From: Aureobasidium sp. EXF-3400
Taxonomy: Eukaryota > Ascomycota > Dothideomycetes > Dothideales > Saccotheciaceae
DNA length: 64,000 nt
Direction of reading: 5' to 3'
NCBI GenBank assembly: GCA_024195585.1
Contig: SWBL01000193.1
Coordinates: 1 to 64,000 of the forward strand
Position numbers and translations under genes: made by a program. Position 1 is the first letter of the stretch, and every line of letters starts with the position of its first letter. The notes beneath the pieces are model-generated. The model ran no database searches. It worked only from the letters and a program-made list of their open reading frames with translations, and had not been told where the DNA came from. Shown here one piece after another: positions 43,018 through 54,800 of this stretch.

Positions 43018-43623
43018 ATGGATGGCGAGCCGGCCAGCTCGACAACTGCGAGCGAATCGACTCCATCAAGCAGCAAAACGGTTCCAGAGCCAGCATCACA
43101 GCGACCTGCGGACGCAAAGGTCAGCAAGCCGAAACGCAGTGTCGTCCATGTTGCATGTGCTTGCTGCAGGCGACTTCGCATCAAGGTGAGAGTGGCATTC
43201 TCTTGGCTAAAGGCTCTGTTGATGACTGGGAGCTAGTGCGACGGAGTACGACCGACTTGCCAACCATGCGCCAGGAGATATGAGGACTGTGTGTACGATG
43301 TCGAGGCCAACACAACACGGTCCAACGCGCTCAAGCGCAAGAACGAGGAGCTTGCAAAGGAGAACACACAGCTCCGAACGCTGTACGACTTCCTACAGAA
43401 CCGGCCCCTGATCGAGGCCGAGGAGATTTTCCGTCGCGTTCGCAGCACTCAAGATCCACTCGACGTCCTGCGTCACGTCACCACTGCCGACTTACTCATG
43501 GCTCAGACGACTGCCTCTGAAAAGCACACACACAGTCAGAATCTTCAAAACAGTTCTTTCAACAGGAACTATGCCCCTGGATTCGGCTCACTCAAGTATG
43601 ATCCTGTTCACGACAGTCAGTGA
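43018..43623 (+). CDS. Short Zn2Cys6 transcription factor-like protein
   Basis: Exons 43018-43185 and 43237-43623 give 184 aa; the 51-bp intron (GTGAGA donor, GAGCTAG acceptor) falls inside the zinc cluster. The cluster is complete: Cys47-x2-Cys50-x6-Cys57-x6-Cys64-x2-Cys67-x6-Cys74 (ACACCRRLRIKCDGVRPTC). A coiled-coil dimerisation helix follows (NALKRKNEELAKENTQLRTL), then a segment seen in many fungal Zn2Cys6 factors (RRVRSTQDPLDVLRHVTTAD). The protein stops at residue 184 with no middle homology region, although most family members exceed 400 aa. It could be a DNA-binding mini-regulator without activation domain, or a truncated gene; no downstream exon was found. Confidence 0.8.
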
Positions 43624-44254
43624 AGATGACCAGATGCACACCTTTTCTGAAGACGCCTCATGCTGGCCGACCTGCCTCGCTAGACTTGTTCGACACTGCC
43701 GTCCTCTGATTCGCCCATATCACACGAGAAACATCGAAGGAGCCTGACTTTAGCATCGTCTTAGACGTCTGGTTGTGCATTTGTGTCCAGAAAGAGAAAG
43801 AGGCAACGAGAAACACAAACAATCAGCACCCATTCATCCTGGGTGCCCCAGAAGTTCTGAACTGTCTGAACACAGCTCTCCCCTGCTGGTTAGAACGTAG
43901 CAGTAAGAGTCACGACAAAACAAACACATATACGCATTCGAGGTCGGTCGTCCCTGGCAATTAGTCCTCGTGGCTAAGCGGCAACAGGGCTCAGCCGTGA
44001 CCGACAGCCTGTACATACCCCACCGTGCACCATCTATCAATCCGTATCTTGCTCTGACGTAGCCATCAAGGAATGGTACACGTATTCCACCTTCTTACCT
44101 CTATGGCCTAGGATACACCTATATCATGACGCATCAGGGCAGATGATACACACTTTCATGCATCTTTTCGAGGTGAACACAGTTTGGATTTTGCGCGGAT
44201 GAAACATAAATCATCGCCTATAATTTCCATTCATCAATATAGACGACTCTCAGT
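43624..44254. other. Convergent intergenic region
   Basis: About 630 bp of 3' flank of the Zn2Cys6 and esterase genes. I looked for a missing C-terminal exon of the Zn2Cys6 gene and found no sustained coding frame. No tRNA B-box. Confidence 0.45.
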
Positions 44255-45412
44255 CTAGCCGCTTGCGGGTGCAGCCATAACTTCTTGTATCTTTTCAAGT
44301 GAGACTTCGGCCTTCAGCAACCACGCAAATCCATAGAACGTGTCAACAATGGCCTTCTTACTGCCGCTCAAGAACGGCAGGAAAGCGAAATGTGCATGGG
44401 GCAGTCCGGGCCAGATGTCGAGTTTTGTCTTGACACCATTCTCACTCAACACTTGCTCGTAGATCAATCCATCGTCACGCAGAGGGTCTAGTCCGTCGAC
44501 TTGGACATACGTGGGAGGCAACCCCTTGTGAGGATTTTTGCTGTTGAAGGGCGAATAAAGCGGTGACTTCGGGTCCGCTTCAGTATGACGTTGAACGGCA
44601 TTCATGGCGTGTGCGTCAAGGACTGGTGCGTCTGCATTCTGCTCTCGCGAGAACCAGACATCTTTATACTTGTCTGGCACCAGGTCCTTGTTAGGGAAGA
44701 CGATAGGGACACACAGCCAAAGACCTGTTAGAGGGTGTGCCAGGCTCTTGTCCTCCAACGTCTTCTGCGCAACGCATGCAGTCAGGTTACCTGTGAAATG
44801 TTAGGCACGCTTGACTTCCCAGAATTTTTTGGTGATGATACGGACCGCCTGCACTAACGCCTCCCAAGATGAAGCCCTTGGAAGGGTCTGCACCCAAGGA
44901 CTCTGCATTCTTCGCAAGCCACAGGAGAGTATCTTCGGTATCGTGTGCTGCGGTGGGAAACTTATGCTCGGGTGCCAGTCTGTAGGCAGTGTTCACGACG
45001 ACTGCATCGAAAGCTCTGGCAAGTCCTCTGCTGTATGGGGTGAGTTGTTGGTTATCACCAACCACAAACCCTCCACCAAAGACCAAGACAAGCAGAGGCC
45101 CTCCAGTCTTGCCTGTCGGCTTGTGAATCTTGATCTGGCTCTCGAAGCCATCTCTCATAGTAATGTTTTGGAAGCTTTCCTCGAGGTGCGGAGCTGCTGG
45201 ACCCAAAGCCGCGAGCGATTGTTTTCCCATCTTGTCGCGCATGGCGCGGAATTCTTTGATGTTGTCCCAGTTGCCCTTGGGGACGGGGTTGTTCTTCAGC
45301 CACTGTATGGGGTCAGTGAATCGTTCGTAGCCGAAAGAGAGGGACCAATGCCTACCTCTGCGAGCTCTGGGTCCATCTCTCCGAGCTTCGCGACTTCTTC
45401 CTTGGTCCTCAT
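44255..45412 (-). CDS. Alpha/beta-hydrolase fold-3 esterase (HSL family)
   Basis: Three minus-strand exons, 45412-45356, 45302-44846 and 44790-44255, give 349 aa. The introns are 53 and 55 bp. The second splits the codon after GGVSAG and rejoins as G|NLTACVAQK, placing the nucleophile Ser169 in GVSAG. The oxyanion motif is LVFGGGFVVGD (the usual HGGG with Phe for His). The acid is in VDGLDPLRDDG and the histidine in LPHAHF. This is the hormone-sensitive-lipase-like group of carboxylesterases, which hydrolyse small acyl or aryl esters. No signal peptide is seen, so it is probably cytosolic. Substrate unknown. Confidence 0.88.
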
Positions 45413-45923
45413 CGTGGCGGTTTAGTACAGTAGTCGTATGTAACGGGATGGTTGTTATGGTTCTCAAGGACTGTCAGTCTGCGGAGCAGCCATCTTGCTT
45501 TCTCTTGTAGTCTGCGTTGGACCTCGGGTACATTACCAGCCGTTGCGTCCAAGCTCCACGACCGAGGTCCTGAGTTCCTTAAACGTGGAGTTTAGGCTCG
45601 AACACGGCGGTGTTGATGGTGGGCGGTACAAGTATGATAGTGCCCCACCTTGATCATCGGAGGTCGGAGCTGGAATGACGCGGGCCGTATCTCGTACTTG
45701 TGTCATCTGCCGCTCCTACTCGAGTGCTCGCAAACATCACTACATTCGGGCAATCATCAAACCGCCCTTTCAGAAGATCACTCTAGGCCATCAGCAAGTC
45801 CTGACAAATATATGTCCGCTTCGGGGTTATACAGAGTAAATACACGAGCGCTTGAGAGAGACTCAAGCTATCTCACCCCCAGCAATGTCGCGGATGCTAC
45901 GGATTTCACATCAACCTCTTTAA
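45413..45923. other. Esterase promoter and tautomerase 3' flank
   Basis: About 510 bp with no supported gene and no clear TATA box. Confidence 0.45.
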
Positions 45924-46449
45924 TCAACTATACTGCTCTATCAATCCAGCAAAGTGTTCATCACCACCTTCGGCCTTCTTGACAAAGGTTTCCCAGTTCT
46001 CTTTGATCCACGCGGCATCCTGTCCAGCAGGAGGCAAGTACAGTCCAGCTTCCATACCCGCAACGATGGCTCCATAGAACATGACTAGCCGAAGCTCTGT
46101 GCCTGGCACTATTTTTGCCCATTCGTCTTCTAGTGCCTTGCTTACAGCATCATAGTCGGATTGTGTTCGTGAAGGGCCATGTCTCACATAGGCAAAGATG
46201 CGATTACTTCTGTACTGTATGAACATCAACAATCTGTATCTTACTCGCCAGAGATAGGGTCTTGAAGCTTTTGCTCACCTGCTTTCCTGCCACATAAGTT
46301 CGTTGGTCTGAAATGTCTGTTATGCGGACATTGACAAAGAGTCTCGGGGTCGAGAACTGCTGGCTATGGATTTTGGTGATTGCCTCGGCCAGCTGGTCTT
46401 TTTGGTCGTCGCTGAGCTTGCATACATGCTCGACCTCATATGCTGGCAT
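45924..46449 (-). CDS. Tautomerase-superfamily protein
   Basis: Minus-strand exons 46449-46279 and 46214-45924 give 153 aa. The 64-bp intron (GTGAGC donor, ATACAG acceptor) rebuilds VAGKQ|YRSNRIFAYVRHGPS. The N-terminus MPAYEVEHVCKLSDDQKDQL, with Pro directly after the initiator Met, is the hallmark of the tautomerase superfamily, where Pro1 is the catalytic base. The rest (FVNVRITDIS, NRIFAYVRHGPSRTQSDYD, EAGLYLPPAGQD) resembles the fungal cis-CaaD/4-oxalocrotonate-tautomerase-like group. The substrate is unknown; the known relatives act on unsaturated carboxylic acids. It is divergent with a glutaredoxin-like gene. Confidence 0.82.
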
Positions 46450-46827
46450 GATTGATAGATTCTGAAATGGTTTATTCTTGAAGTTTCCAGGGAGCCGATC
46501 GTGTATAGTCAATGCTAGATGTGTTCTAGAGCTGCTTTTATCTTTGGAAGCTCCTGTTGAGCGGAGCGGGGTAAACATGGGTATGATGAGTACTACCTAG
46601 GTTTGTTGACTCAACTATAGCACGTGCGTGTGGTCTCGTAGCGTTACAAACAAGAAACCTCGATGGTCATTCGCATACTAGTGTCTGATATCGAACGAAT
46701 TTGCATCAAGATGAGGTTTCAAAAAAAAGATAGAGGCATAGATGTTAGCAACGACCGTTGGCAACACCCGAGATCAAAATATCAACGATTCTCTGAAGCA
46801 CGCAATCACATTTGCACATCTACAATC
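46450..46827. other. Divergent promoter region (tautomerase / glutaredoxin-like)
   Basis: 378 bp between two outward-pointing starts. It includes an A9 run near 46720 and no clear TATA box. Confidence 0.4.
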
Positions 46828-47229
46828 ATGTTTCCCACGCTCGCCCTCCGGAACTTCGCCTGCCGCATCACGCTGTTCACGCGCTCAAACTGCAAGTTGT
46901 GCTCGGATGCGAAAGAGGTCCTCTCCAATGTCTGGGACAAGCGACCGTTCGAATATGACGAGATCAATGTGATGGAGCATTCTGATCAAAAGTGGAAGAA
47001 CATGTACGAATTCGATACACCAGTGGTAAGCTTCTTCCGCGGTCTTTTCTGCCTATCAATTTGACAACGATTCTAGATCCATGTGGACAAGGCAAAAGAA
47101 GGCAAAGAGTTCAGCACAACGGGCGAAGCAAGGAAACTCATGCACAGGTTTAAGGAGCATGAGGTTGAGAAATTGATGGATGAAGCTATATTGGGCGAGC
47201 CTTCTTCCTCATCCTCCTCATCCGCGTAA
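46828..47229 (+). CDS. Glutaredoxin-like protein (DUF836 type)
   Basis: Exons 46828-47025 and 47077-47229 give 116 aa; the 51-bp intron (GTAAGC donor, TTCTAG acceptor) rebuilds FDTPV|IHVDK. The thioredoxin-fold start CRITLFTRSNCKLCSDAKEV carries a CxxC (Cys-Lys-Leu-Cys) redox centre, and the cis-Pro sits in EFDTPVIHV. The form matches the small fungal glutaredoxin-like proteins related to yeast YDR286C, which may be mitochondrial. The C-terminus is a helix plus a Ser run. Confidence 0.85.
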
Positions 47230-47542
47230 CCTAATTTTGTCCTCGTCGTTTGAATATGCACCCTTGCCGGATCAGGAGGGAAAGAGTTACTGCCGATGAG
47301 GTGCGGGGCATCTGACTTCACTCTTAACTCGAATCAAAGCATCAACTGCTTCATCACGATACAACCCAAGAGATCTTTTTTCATCATCAAACACACCGAA
47401 ATCAATACATCACAAACCATCCACCAATTTTCCGCATCGCAAACTACACTGCCCTCTCGGCAGTGCAACCAAACCCCGTGCACCAATCCTCGACACCCCT
47501 GGAGTCATCAAGATAACAGACACAGAATTAGACTCATCAACA
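47230..47542. other. Intergenic region before the aldolase gene
   Basis: About 310 bp; the last 150 bp are A/C-rich, T-poor leader of the aldolase gene. Nothing else seen. Confidence 0.4.
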
Positions 47543-48403
47543 ATGCAAGCAGCCAATCACCTCCACAAGACTCTCCACAGCAATGCCCTCGCCCTAGGCG
47601 CCTGGCAAATGCTACCCGGCTCAAACCTCTCCCGCATCCTCGCCCGCACAAACCCCGACTGGATCTGCGTTGATACCGAACACGGAAACATCAGTGATAC
47701 AGCCATGCATGAATCAGTGGCAGCTATTGCAGCTTGTGGCGTCTCTCCCATCGTTCGTACAGTCTCGAATGAAGGCTGGATGATCAAGCGCGCATTAGAC
47801 GCTGGCGCCCACGGCATTGTGATTCCTCAACTCAACAATGCAGAGGAGGCGAAAAGCGTGGTTCGAGCAGCAAAGTTTCCTCCACAGGGGATCAGGGGGT
47901 TCGGAAGTCCGTTTGCTATGGAGAGATTTACGCCCAAGGGCAGCGAGCCCGTCTCAGCCGCTGAGTATCTGCAGCAGGCCAATGATGCATTGGTCACCAT
48001 CATTCAGATCGAGACTCAGTCAGCATTGGACAATGTGGATGCTATCGCTGCCGTGCCGGGTGTGGATGTCCTGTTCATTGGTCCTTATGATCTGGGAAAC
48101 AGCATTGGCTACCCTATCCTTGCTGATGGCATGCACGACGAACTCAAAACCGCCATCGAAAAGATCCACACTGCTGCAAAGAAGGCTGGCAAGCATTCAG
48201 GCATCTACTGTACCGATGGTGATCAAGCGAGACACTACGCAGACAGAGGTTTTACTATGATCAGTGCCATGACAGACTCATTGGCTCTAGGTCAAGGCGT
48301 GGGTACTGCTTTGAACCGAGCAAGGGGATCTTGGGGCCATGCGGCACTGCAGGGTGTCAAGCAGGGAGCAAGCAGGATTGTTTCCTCGACTTCTCCTTAT
48401 TGA
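47543..48403 (+). CDS. HpcH/HpaI-family aldolase
   Basis: Single exon, 286 aa. The family's (beta/alpha)8 signatures are present: ICVDTEHGNISDTAMH, GAHGIVIPQLNNAEEAKSVV, FPPQGIRGFGSPF, IIQIETQSALDNVDAI and the metal-site segment GVDVLFIGPYDLGNSIG. Glu in IQIETQ and Asp in FIGPYDL are the expected divalent-metal ligands. The class performs retro-aldol cleavage of 2-keto-3-deoxy acids, releasing pyruvate. Known members act in aromatic (homoprotocatechuate), rhamnonate and glucarate degradation. Which applies here is not decidable. No targeting peptide is seen, so it is probably cytosolic. Confidence 0.93.
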   Translation: MQAANHLHKTLHSNALALGAWQMLPGSNLSRILARTNPDWICVDTEHGNISDTAMHESVAAIAACGVSPIVRTVSNEGWMIKRALDAGAHGIVIPQLNNAEEAKSVVRAAKFPPQGIRGFGSPFAMERFTPKGSEPVSAAEYLQQANDALVTIIQIETQSALDNVDAIAAVPGVDVLFIGPYDLGNSIGYPILADGMHDELKTAIEKIHTAAKKAGKHSGIYCTDGDQARHYADRGFTMISAMTDSLALGQGVGTALNRARGSWGHAALQGVKQGASRIVSSTSPY

Positions 48404-49550
48404 TTTAGGTTCTATCCTGAGTCTAGATCTTATGTTGATATATCATTCAAGCTTTGAGCTTTGTATGTGTTTATGATTGATATCGTGTAACTGGCCGACC
48501 AAGGTTAGAATCGAGAGAGAGAACACTTATACGACATATACGGTCAACGCATAGCACCAAACACATCAACAACGCTCCCATCCATATGCCTTGCACCATT
48601 TTTCTGGTCTCGATTGCCTCGACCATCGTGCCTTCCTTCCTCGAAATCTCGGTCAAAACATCCTCTCCTTCCTCTCTCACTAGACTGGTGACTACAAGAT
48701 CAAGAAACCCCCTCGTGCTCTTATGATATCAAACTCCCACCAACGCAGTCCAATACTCGGTGGTACACCCGGACTTTTTGTCACACAAAACCCAGAAACG
48801 TGCGGAAACATCTTTTGCGAACGTATCGTGCAGTATTCCTATATCCTATGTGCACAAAGTATCAAAACAAGCAAACGAATAGAATAATGTAAGACTCGAA
48901 ACATTGCATGAATTGACTTGGAATAAAGTGGGAAAAGTGACGTTTCCTATACGAGTAATAGTCAAAGATCTTCTTTGCTCGTTACTGCTTTGTGATTTTC
49001 CCATTGCATGTTGTGCCATTTGTTTTGCTTTCTCGTGACATTTGCTAGTGTGAACTAGAGTAGGGAGGTTATGGCCTTACAGAGTTTTTTTGTGATTTGA
49101 AAAGTATGCACGGAGAGTATGTATGGAAAAGTAGCTGTTTTTTGCTGATATTATCTTGTACGCACGTCTGAGTCGGCTTCTCTGGAGTAAGGTAAATAGA
49201 ACAACAAAGAACTGAGATGGGTATCGTCGTTGAAGTCTTTGAGGCGCTCTGATCTGTACAGTAATCCATCACGCAAGAACAAGATGTGGAATCTTATGTG
49301 ACAAGAAAGGAAAAACAAGCAGAAAGGCACAAGGGGGAAACCAGAGAAAATAGGAACAAGTGAGTTGAAAAGAAAGAAAAATATTAGAAAAAGAAGGTTC
49401 TATGCAAAAACGGGCTCGAAACGAAAAACGTCGAACTTTTTGGTTGGTAGCCACCACCCAGGCTTCACTATTGCCTGGATCTGCTGTAGTTTTGAACATT
49501 ATTTCTGACGTCTTTAGTCGATCTGATCGCTGTGCCACGAATGGCCAAAA
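48404..49550. other. Long convergent intergenic region
   Basis: About 1.15 kb between the 3' ends of the aldolase and ethanolamine kinase genes. It is AT-rich with purine-rich runs. I looked for coding frames, tRNA boxes and repeats and saw none. Confidence 0.5.
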
Positions 49551-50906
49551 TTACTCCTCGGCCCATCGCTTCTCTCGCAACGTAAGTTCGCGACCTTCCC
49601 GTTGTCTTGATCCGTCTTGCTCGGCTCTCCAAGCCCAGTACTCGCCCAGACGAATGTCTGCGTATGAAGCGTAGTCAAAGTCGATTTGCGAGATCTCCGC
49701 TTGGATGAGTGACCAGATACCCCAATAGAAGCCTGGTAGGCCACGGAAAGTGTCGACTTGATTGATGAGCTGCTGTTTCTCGCGTTCGATGGTTTCTAAA
49801 TCCGAGACGGGAGCGAAATTGCGGTATGATGCGAGATATTGAGTGATGAAGTCGGCGCGTTGACTGCGCGTTGGCAGAGCAGTGTAATCACAGTCGAAAC
49901 CGCCCCATTCTGCAAAGTGATTGGCAATATCGAATGCGGCGGGTGCTGGGGTTGCATATTCGTAGTCGATGAAGCTCACTGTGAGGCCTTTTCCACCTTC
50001 TCTCTGACCAGGATGTACAATAACATTACCAGATAGAAGATCGCAATGAGCAAAAATGTAGTCGTAGCCGTCCAAACCAGGTGTCTGTCCTAGTTCGTTG
50101 GAGAGGTGTGTCAATTCATGTTGCAACATGTCCCTTCGCTCCTTCTCTTTCTGGGTGGCTACTGGTAGCGCATTGATCCATTCTTGCATAACGGTCCACA
50201 AACTGGGTTTCGGCCTCTTGTGGCCGGCTTTGTCTGTGTGGTGTGTGATCTGAGAGTCCTCTGCTACGTCATTCTGCTCTTGCAGCGTTTGAAGCGAACT
50301 GATAGCAGCAATTGGTAGTGTGCTGTGCCATTGGCCAAGTCTTCTCGCAACTGCACGGTAGACGTCGGGTCTTCGAAGGTCTTCTGGGCTGCATACGTCG
50401 CCTGCGATGTATTTGTAGAGTAGGCCGTTCTCGAAGCGTGCGAATAGTGGAGGGGCGAGGCCGCGGCCAGCAAGCAAAGAGTGTGATCGAGTTTCTCCTG
50501 TTGTGGTTGTCAATTGAGCGTCGCAATCTTGTCATACGGAAGAGGCGTACTCTCGCGGTCTATCAGGACATCTGTGCCCTTGCCATATGCTCTCAGGAGA
50601 ATGGCATCTGAGTCAATGTCTTGTTGTGTATATCCTGGTCGCTTCTTGACGGCTTTCATAAGCTGGGGCAGGTCATGTCAGTTACGATCGAGGAGGATTG
50701 GACAAGAAAGGCTTGCCTTAACGTACAGTGTTTGTGATGCCTTCGGTAAAGGGAATCAATTCAACAGGGCCTTCATCGTGTTCCCAGTCTGGACATAGAG
50801 TGTATATCAGGCGCAAAGCCGAGCGCTCGGAATCGGTGTGATCGTAGCAGAGATCGATGTGTCGGACGGCCATGGGAGAGTCTGCTCTGAGCAGGTGCAA
50901 GTCCAT
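49551..50906 (-). CDS. EKI1: Ethanolamine kinase
   Basis: Three minus-strand exons, 50906-50727, 50662-50551 and 50497-49551, give 412 aa; the introns are 64 and 53 bp (joins GITNT|LMKAVKKRPG and LIDRE(R)|ETRSHSLLAG). The ATP-binding N-lobe is followed by the choline/ethanolamine kinase loop YIFAHCDLLSGNVIVHPG, with catalytic Asp and Asn, and by FIDYEYATPAPAAFDIANHF, which holds the Mg2+-binding Asp. The wording of both motifs and the opening GLAPPLFARFENGLLYKYI favour ethanolamine over choline kinase. It catalyses the first step of the CDP-ethanolamine route to phosphatidylethanolamine in the cytosol. Confidence 0.92.
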
Positions 50907-51863
50907 GTTAGAGAGTGTAACTTTGATTAAAGTGGATAGTAGGCACGCGGGCAGGTAGTACAGGAAGCAGCAACCAAGCGGAGTTGGAAGAAGACGAAAT
51001 TCGATGAAAGTGGACGAATAGTTTGTCAAGCCATGCAGAAACCGGGACAGAACAATGTCAGGGCGGGCTGCAGCAAAAGTGGTGATCGTGTGAGTTGAGA
51101 GGGGCTTGGGAATTGAATGAGACAGTGGGGTCAGAGCGTTCAGCGAGTCCACTTTGATGGCCTGGCCGCGACACAGGGCCAAGGCGGAGACCCTTTCCCC
51201 TGCTACATTTCTGCCTGACGTCCATTCTCACGCACAAAAGAGCTTGAGAAAGGGGCGCCTCGAAACCTCCTGAATTCGACTTTCGTCCCACACTTCTGTT
51301 TCCTGCTACGCACTTGTCCAAAATTCTGCAGCATCTTCGCAGCGCGCCTTTTCGCTCCCTATTCGAAAGCTGAAATTGCCCACTTCCTTTCGCTTGAGAT
51401 TACCCGCCCGTCCAATCGATTCCTCCAAGCTCGGCCGCCATATGACGCGCTTCTTCCGCAACTTCCTATTCCCATGTGATTGGCCTGTAAACCATGCATG
51501 TTCGCACGTGAAAGTCCGTTCAACTCGTCGCGTGCATCGAGACTCGCAAACTGACGTTCATGGTTTTGGGCTTCCTTTTCTAGCATTGATCTTCTTTATA
51601 AATGAATGACATGCCTCGACAAAAGACTAGCTTTTATTTGCTTACAGCGGTGAGTGAGCTGCAAATTGGCTATGTACAGAGACAGGGCTATAAGCCGGAA
51701 AACAAAATGTAGGAAGTTTCCTTCCTGTGACTTGACAAGCAAACAAAACAAAGAGGATATCTATCGTGCCTTAACGCCACTCGTCCAGTGATACCCACAC
51801 GCAAAATAATAACAAGAAAGAGAAATAACCCCATTCGCTCAATCGCATCGTAACAATCAGAAT
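50907..51863. other. Kinase promoter and Ca2+-ATPase 3' flank
   Basis: About 960 bp with only shadow frames. No TATA box near the kinase start and no repeat. Confidence 0.45.
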
Positions 51864-54800
51864 CTATTGCTTGGTGCCGTCATCAAGCTTGAAATTAGGA
51901 TGACCGGCAAATGGCCCGGATCCAAAGGCAGGAGTGGTGTCGTTAGACTGGCTCGGCGGGTGGTGACCATCGATCTGCTGCTGAACTACGACAGGGTCCT
52001 GAGACTTGGTCTCGGGATGAATCTCAAGCCCGCTCTCACGGCTCAAGTCGCTTCGTGATCTAGCGCGCGAAAACTTCATGCTGTCGGCATCGCCATGGCC
52101 ACGTTCTATCGGAGACCATGCAGCTCCAATACTGCCTGCGACAATTCCAGCCATAGCAGCGCCGGCGAATGCTGAGTTGGACCTTGAACGTCCACGCGAG
52201 CGACGGCGAGAGTCTGGTGTAGGAGGTGCAAGCGACTGAGCTTCTCCCTCGCTGTGCTCACCGTTGGGTGTTTGCGGCAGAGACATGCTACTACGCGATC
52301 TGGATGCCGAGCGAGAGTGAAGAAGAGCTTCACGAGGATGCTTGAGCGTGAACTTGATTTGGTTGAGACGGCCACCCTTGATTCTCTTGATGAATGCGAG
52401 TTCATCACGAATGTCAAGAAGGGCCTGGCTGTACTCAAATGGTCGCTCCTCGTCTTCTACGACAAGCTTAGGTGCTGCCTTGCGCTTGAGCCATGCGGGT
52501 ATCAGGCGAGTAATGAGCTCATCAGGAATCAGACGGATGATGACACCGATTGGAATAGAGATGGCACCAAGGCCGACTGAGTAACCCCACTGTTCTCCTG
52601 TCAGTCTCTCAACGCTGAAAGCGCGACCGCCAACGAACATGATCATCACCTGGCCGCCGATCATAATAAGCGCAATACCGATGAAGAACACGTTGCGTTG
52701 AACACCTTCGAAGATGTTGAACTTGTTGTCGAGACGTCTGTTGTTGAACATGTTGAAAACCTGCATCCAGACAAAGCAGTTGAAGACCATTGCGTTGAGT
52801 CGCTCACGTTCCTTATCGTTAGCGTAGCTCAGTAGACTATTGCCTCCTCGCTTCTGACCGAAGTACAGAACGTAGGTGATAATGAGCTGGTAGATTGCTT
52901 GGCCAATGATCATCTTCCACATGTTCACTGTAATAAGAGGAGCGGATTTGGGAGCGGGCTTGCGGTCGATAATGGTGCGTGTGGGAGGATCGGTAGCCAG
53001 AGCCAGGGCAGCGAACGTATCCATGATGAGGTTGACCCAGAGAAGTTGAACAGCAGTGAGGACAGAAGATTCATCGTTACTGGCCACGGCTGACACGAAG
53101 GCCAACAATACAGCTGTAATGTTGACAGTAATCTGAAATTGCAAGAACTTCTGGACAGCGTCGTTGACAGCACGACCCCACATGAGAGCCTTGATGATGG
53201 AAGCAAAGTTGTCGTCCATGAGAATGATGTCGGAGGCCTCTTTCGCAACCTCGGTACCAGCGATACCCATGGAGAAACCAACATCAGCGGCCTTGAGAGC
53301 GGGAGCATCGTTGGTGCCGTCACCAGTCACTGCGACAGTCTCACCCATCTCTTTCAGACGCTTCACCAGAACACGCTTGTCGTCAGGAGACGATCTTGCC
53401 AGGACTTGCAGTTTAGGGATGACAGCCAGTTGCTCTTGCTTGGACATCTTTCTGAAGACAGGTCCCTCGAGAGCGACTCCTCCAGGAGTGAAGATGCCGC
53501 ACTCGCTAGCGATGGCCTTTGCGGTCATGATGTTGTCTCCTGTAACCATACGAGGGAAGACGCCAGCAGTCAGACAGTCCATGACAGCATCTGTGACACC
53601 ATCACGGAGAGGATCCTGGATACCAATAACTCCGAGGAAGGTCATGTCTTTCAACACGTCTTCGAAGATGGCCTGAGTCTTGTCGTCTTCAGATCTGCGC
53701 GCATTCTTAGGGGGCCACTGTTCGAAGTCGCGATACAGGAAGCCGATAGTGCGGAGAGAGTTAGATGCGTAAGTCTCGATAAGTTTGTTGAGGGTTGCAA
53801 TGTTGTCGTTCGAGATGGACACACCATCGATACCTTTGCTAGGGTCTCTGATGATCATTGTAGCATGTCTCAGCATGATCTCGGAAGCACCCTTGACATA
53901 CAGTCTGTACTTGTTGCCAATTTTCTGGACAACACCCATGCATTTGCGGCCAGAATCGAATGGCATGAATTGAACAAGCTCGGCGTTTGAACGCTCGGTG
54001 CTAATAGCTTCCATGCCTAAGAAGTCGCGAGCGAAAGCCAAAAGAGCCGTCTCTGTTTTTGAACCGATGAAAGTGGTCTTACCGTTCTCTTCGCCCTCAA
54101 AGGCAGTAGAGTTCAACGCGATCGAGTCTTTCATGAGGGTCTTGACATTATCGCCCAGAGTGCCAACAAATTCGCTGGTGTCCACGCTATCGACATTAAC
54201 TCCTTGGGCGTCTTGGTCCTTGCTAGCCTTGCTGCTGAAGCGGGAAGTGGTTCCAAAGGTTCCGGCTACGACCGTCATGACGTTCTGTGTGAGTGTACCA
54301 GTCTTGTCAGAGCAAACCGTGGTAGCATTTCCCATGGTCTCGCAAGATCTGAGCACACGGACAAGATTGTTGTCTTTGGTCATGCGCTTAGTAGCGAAAG
54401 CTAGGGCGAGTGTGACAGCTAGAGGCAGACCTTCAGGCACTGCGACGACAACAATGGTGACAGCAACAATCAAAATGTTGAGGAAGTTTTGTGCTTTGTC
54501 GGAAGGGCTTCTATGATCTCCAGGGAGCTTTGCACAGAACTTGATAAACAGTACGATGAACAGCAGCAATGCAGCAGCTCCACCAAGTTTGGCGATGTAT
54601 TCGGCCAAAGTGTTCAGCTTTGACTGTAATGGAGTGACTTCGCTGTCCTCACGGAGAGACATCATGGTCTTGCCGTAGCTCGAGTTGACACCGGTAGCGA
54701 CAACAAGGAATTTGCCAACACCTTCAGTAACCTTTGCGCCGGAGAGAATGAAGGGATCCATTTTCTTAAGCGGCTCGTGAGCCTCCATGGCACGCCAGAC

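Noticed and set aside
43960..44040. tRNA-like stretch (GTGGCTAAGCGG resembling an A box)
   Set aside because: No GGTTCRANYCC B box or foldable acceptor stem follows at the right distance.
53139..53990. 283-codon + strand frame antisense to the Ca2+-ATPase
   Set aside because: It overlies the catalytic core of an intact P-type ATPase and its translation has no recognisable motif.
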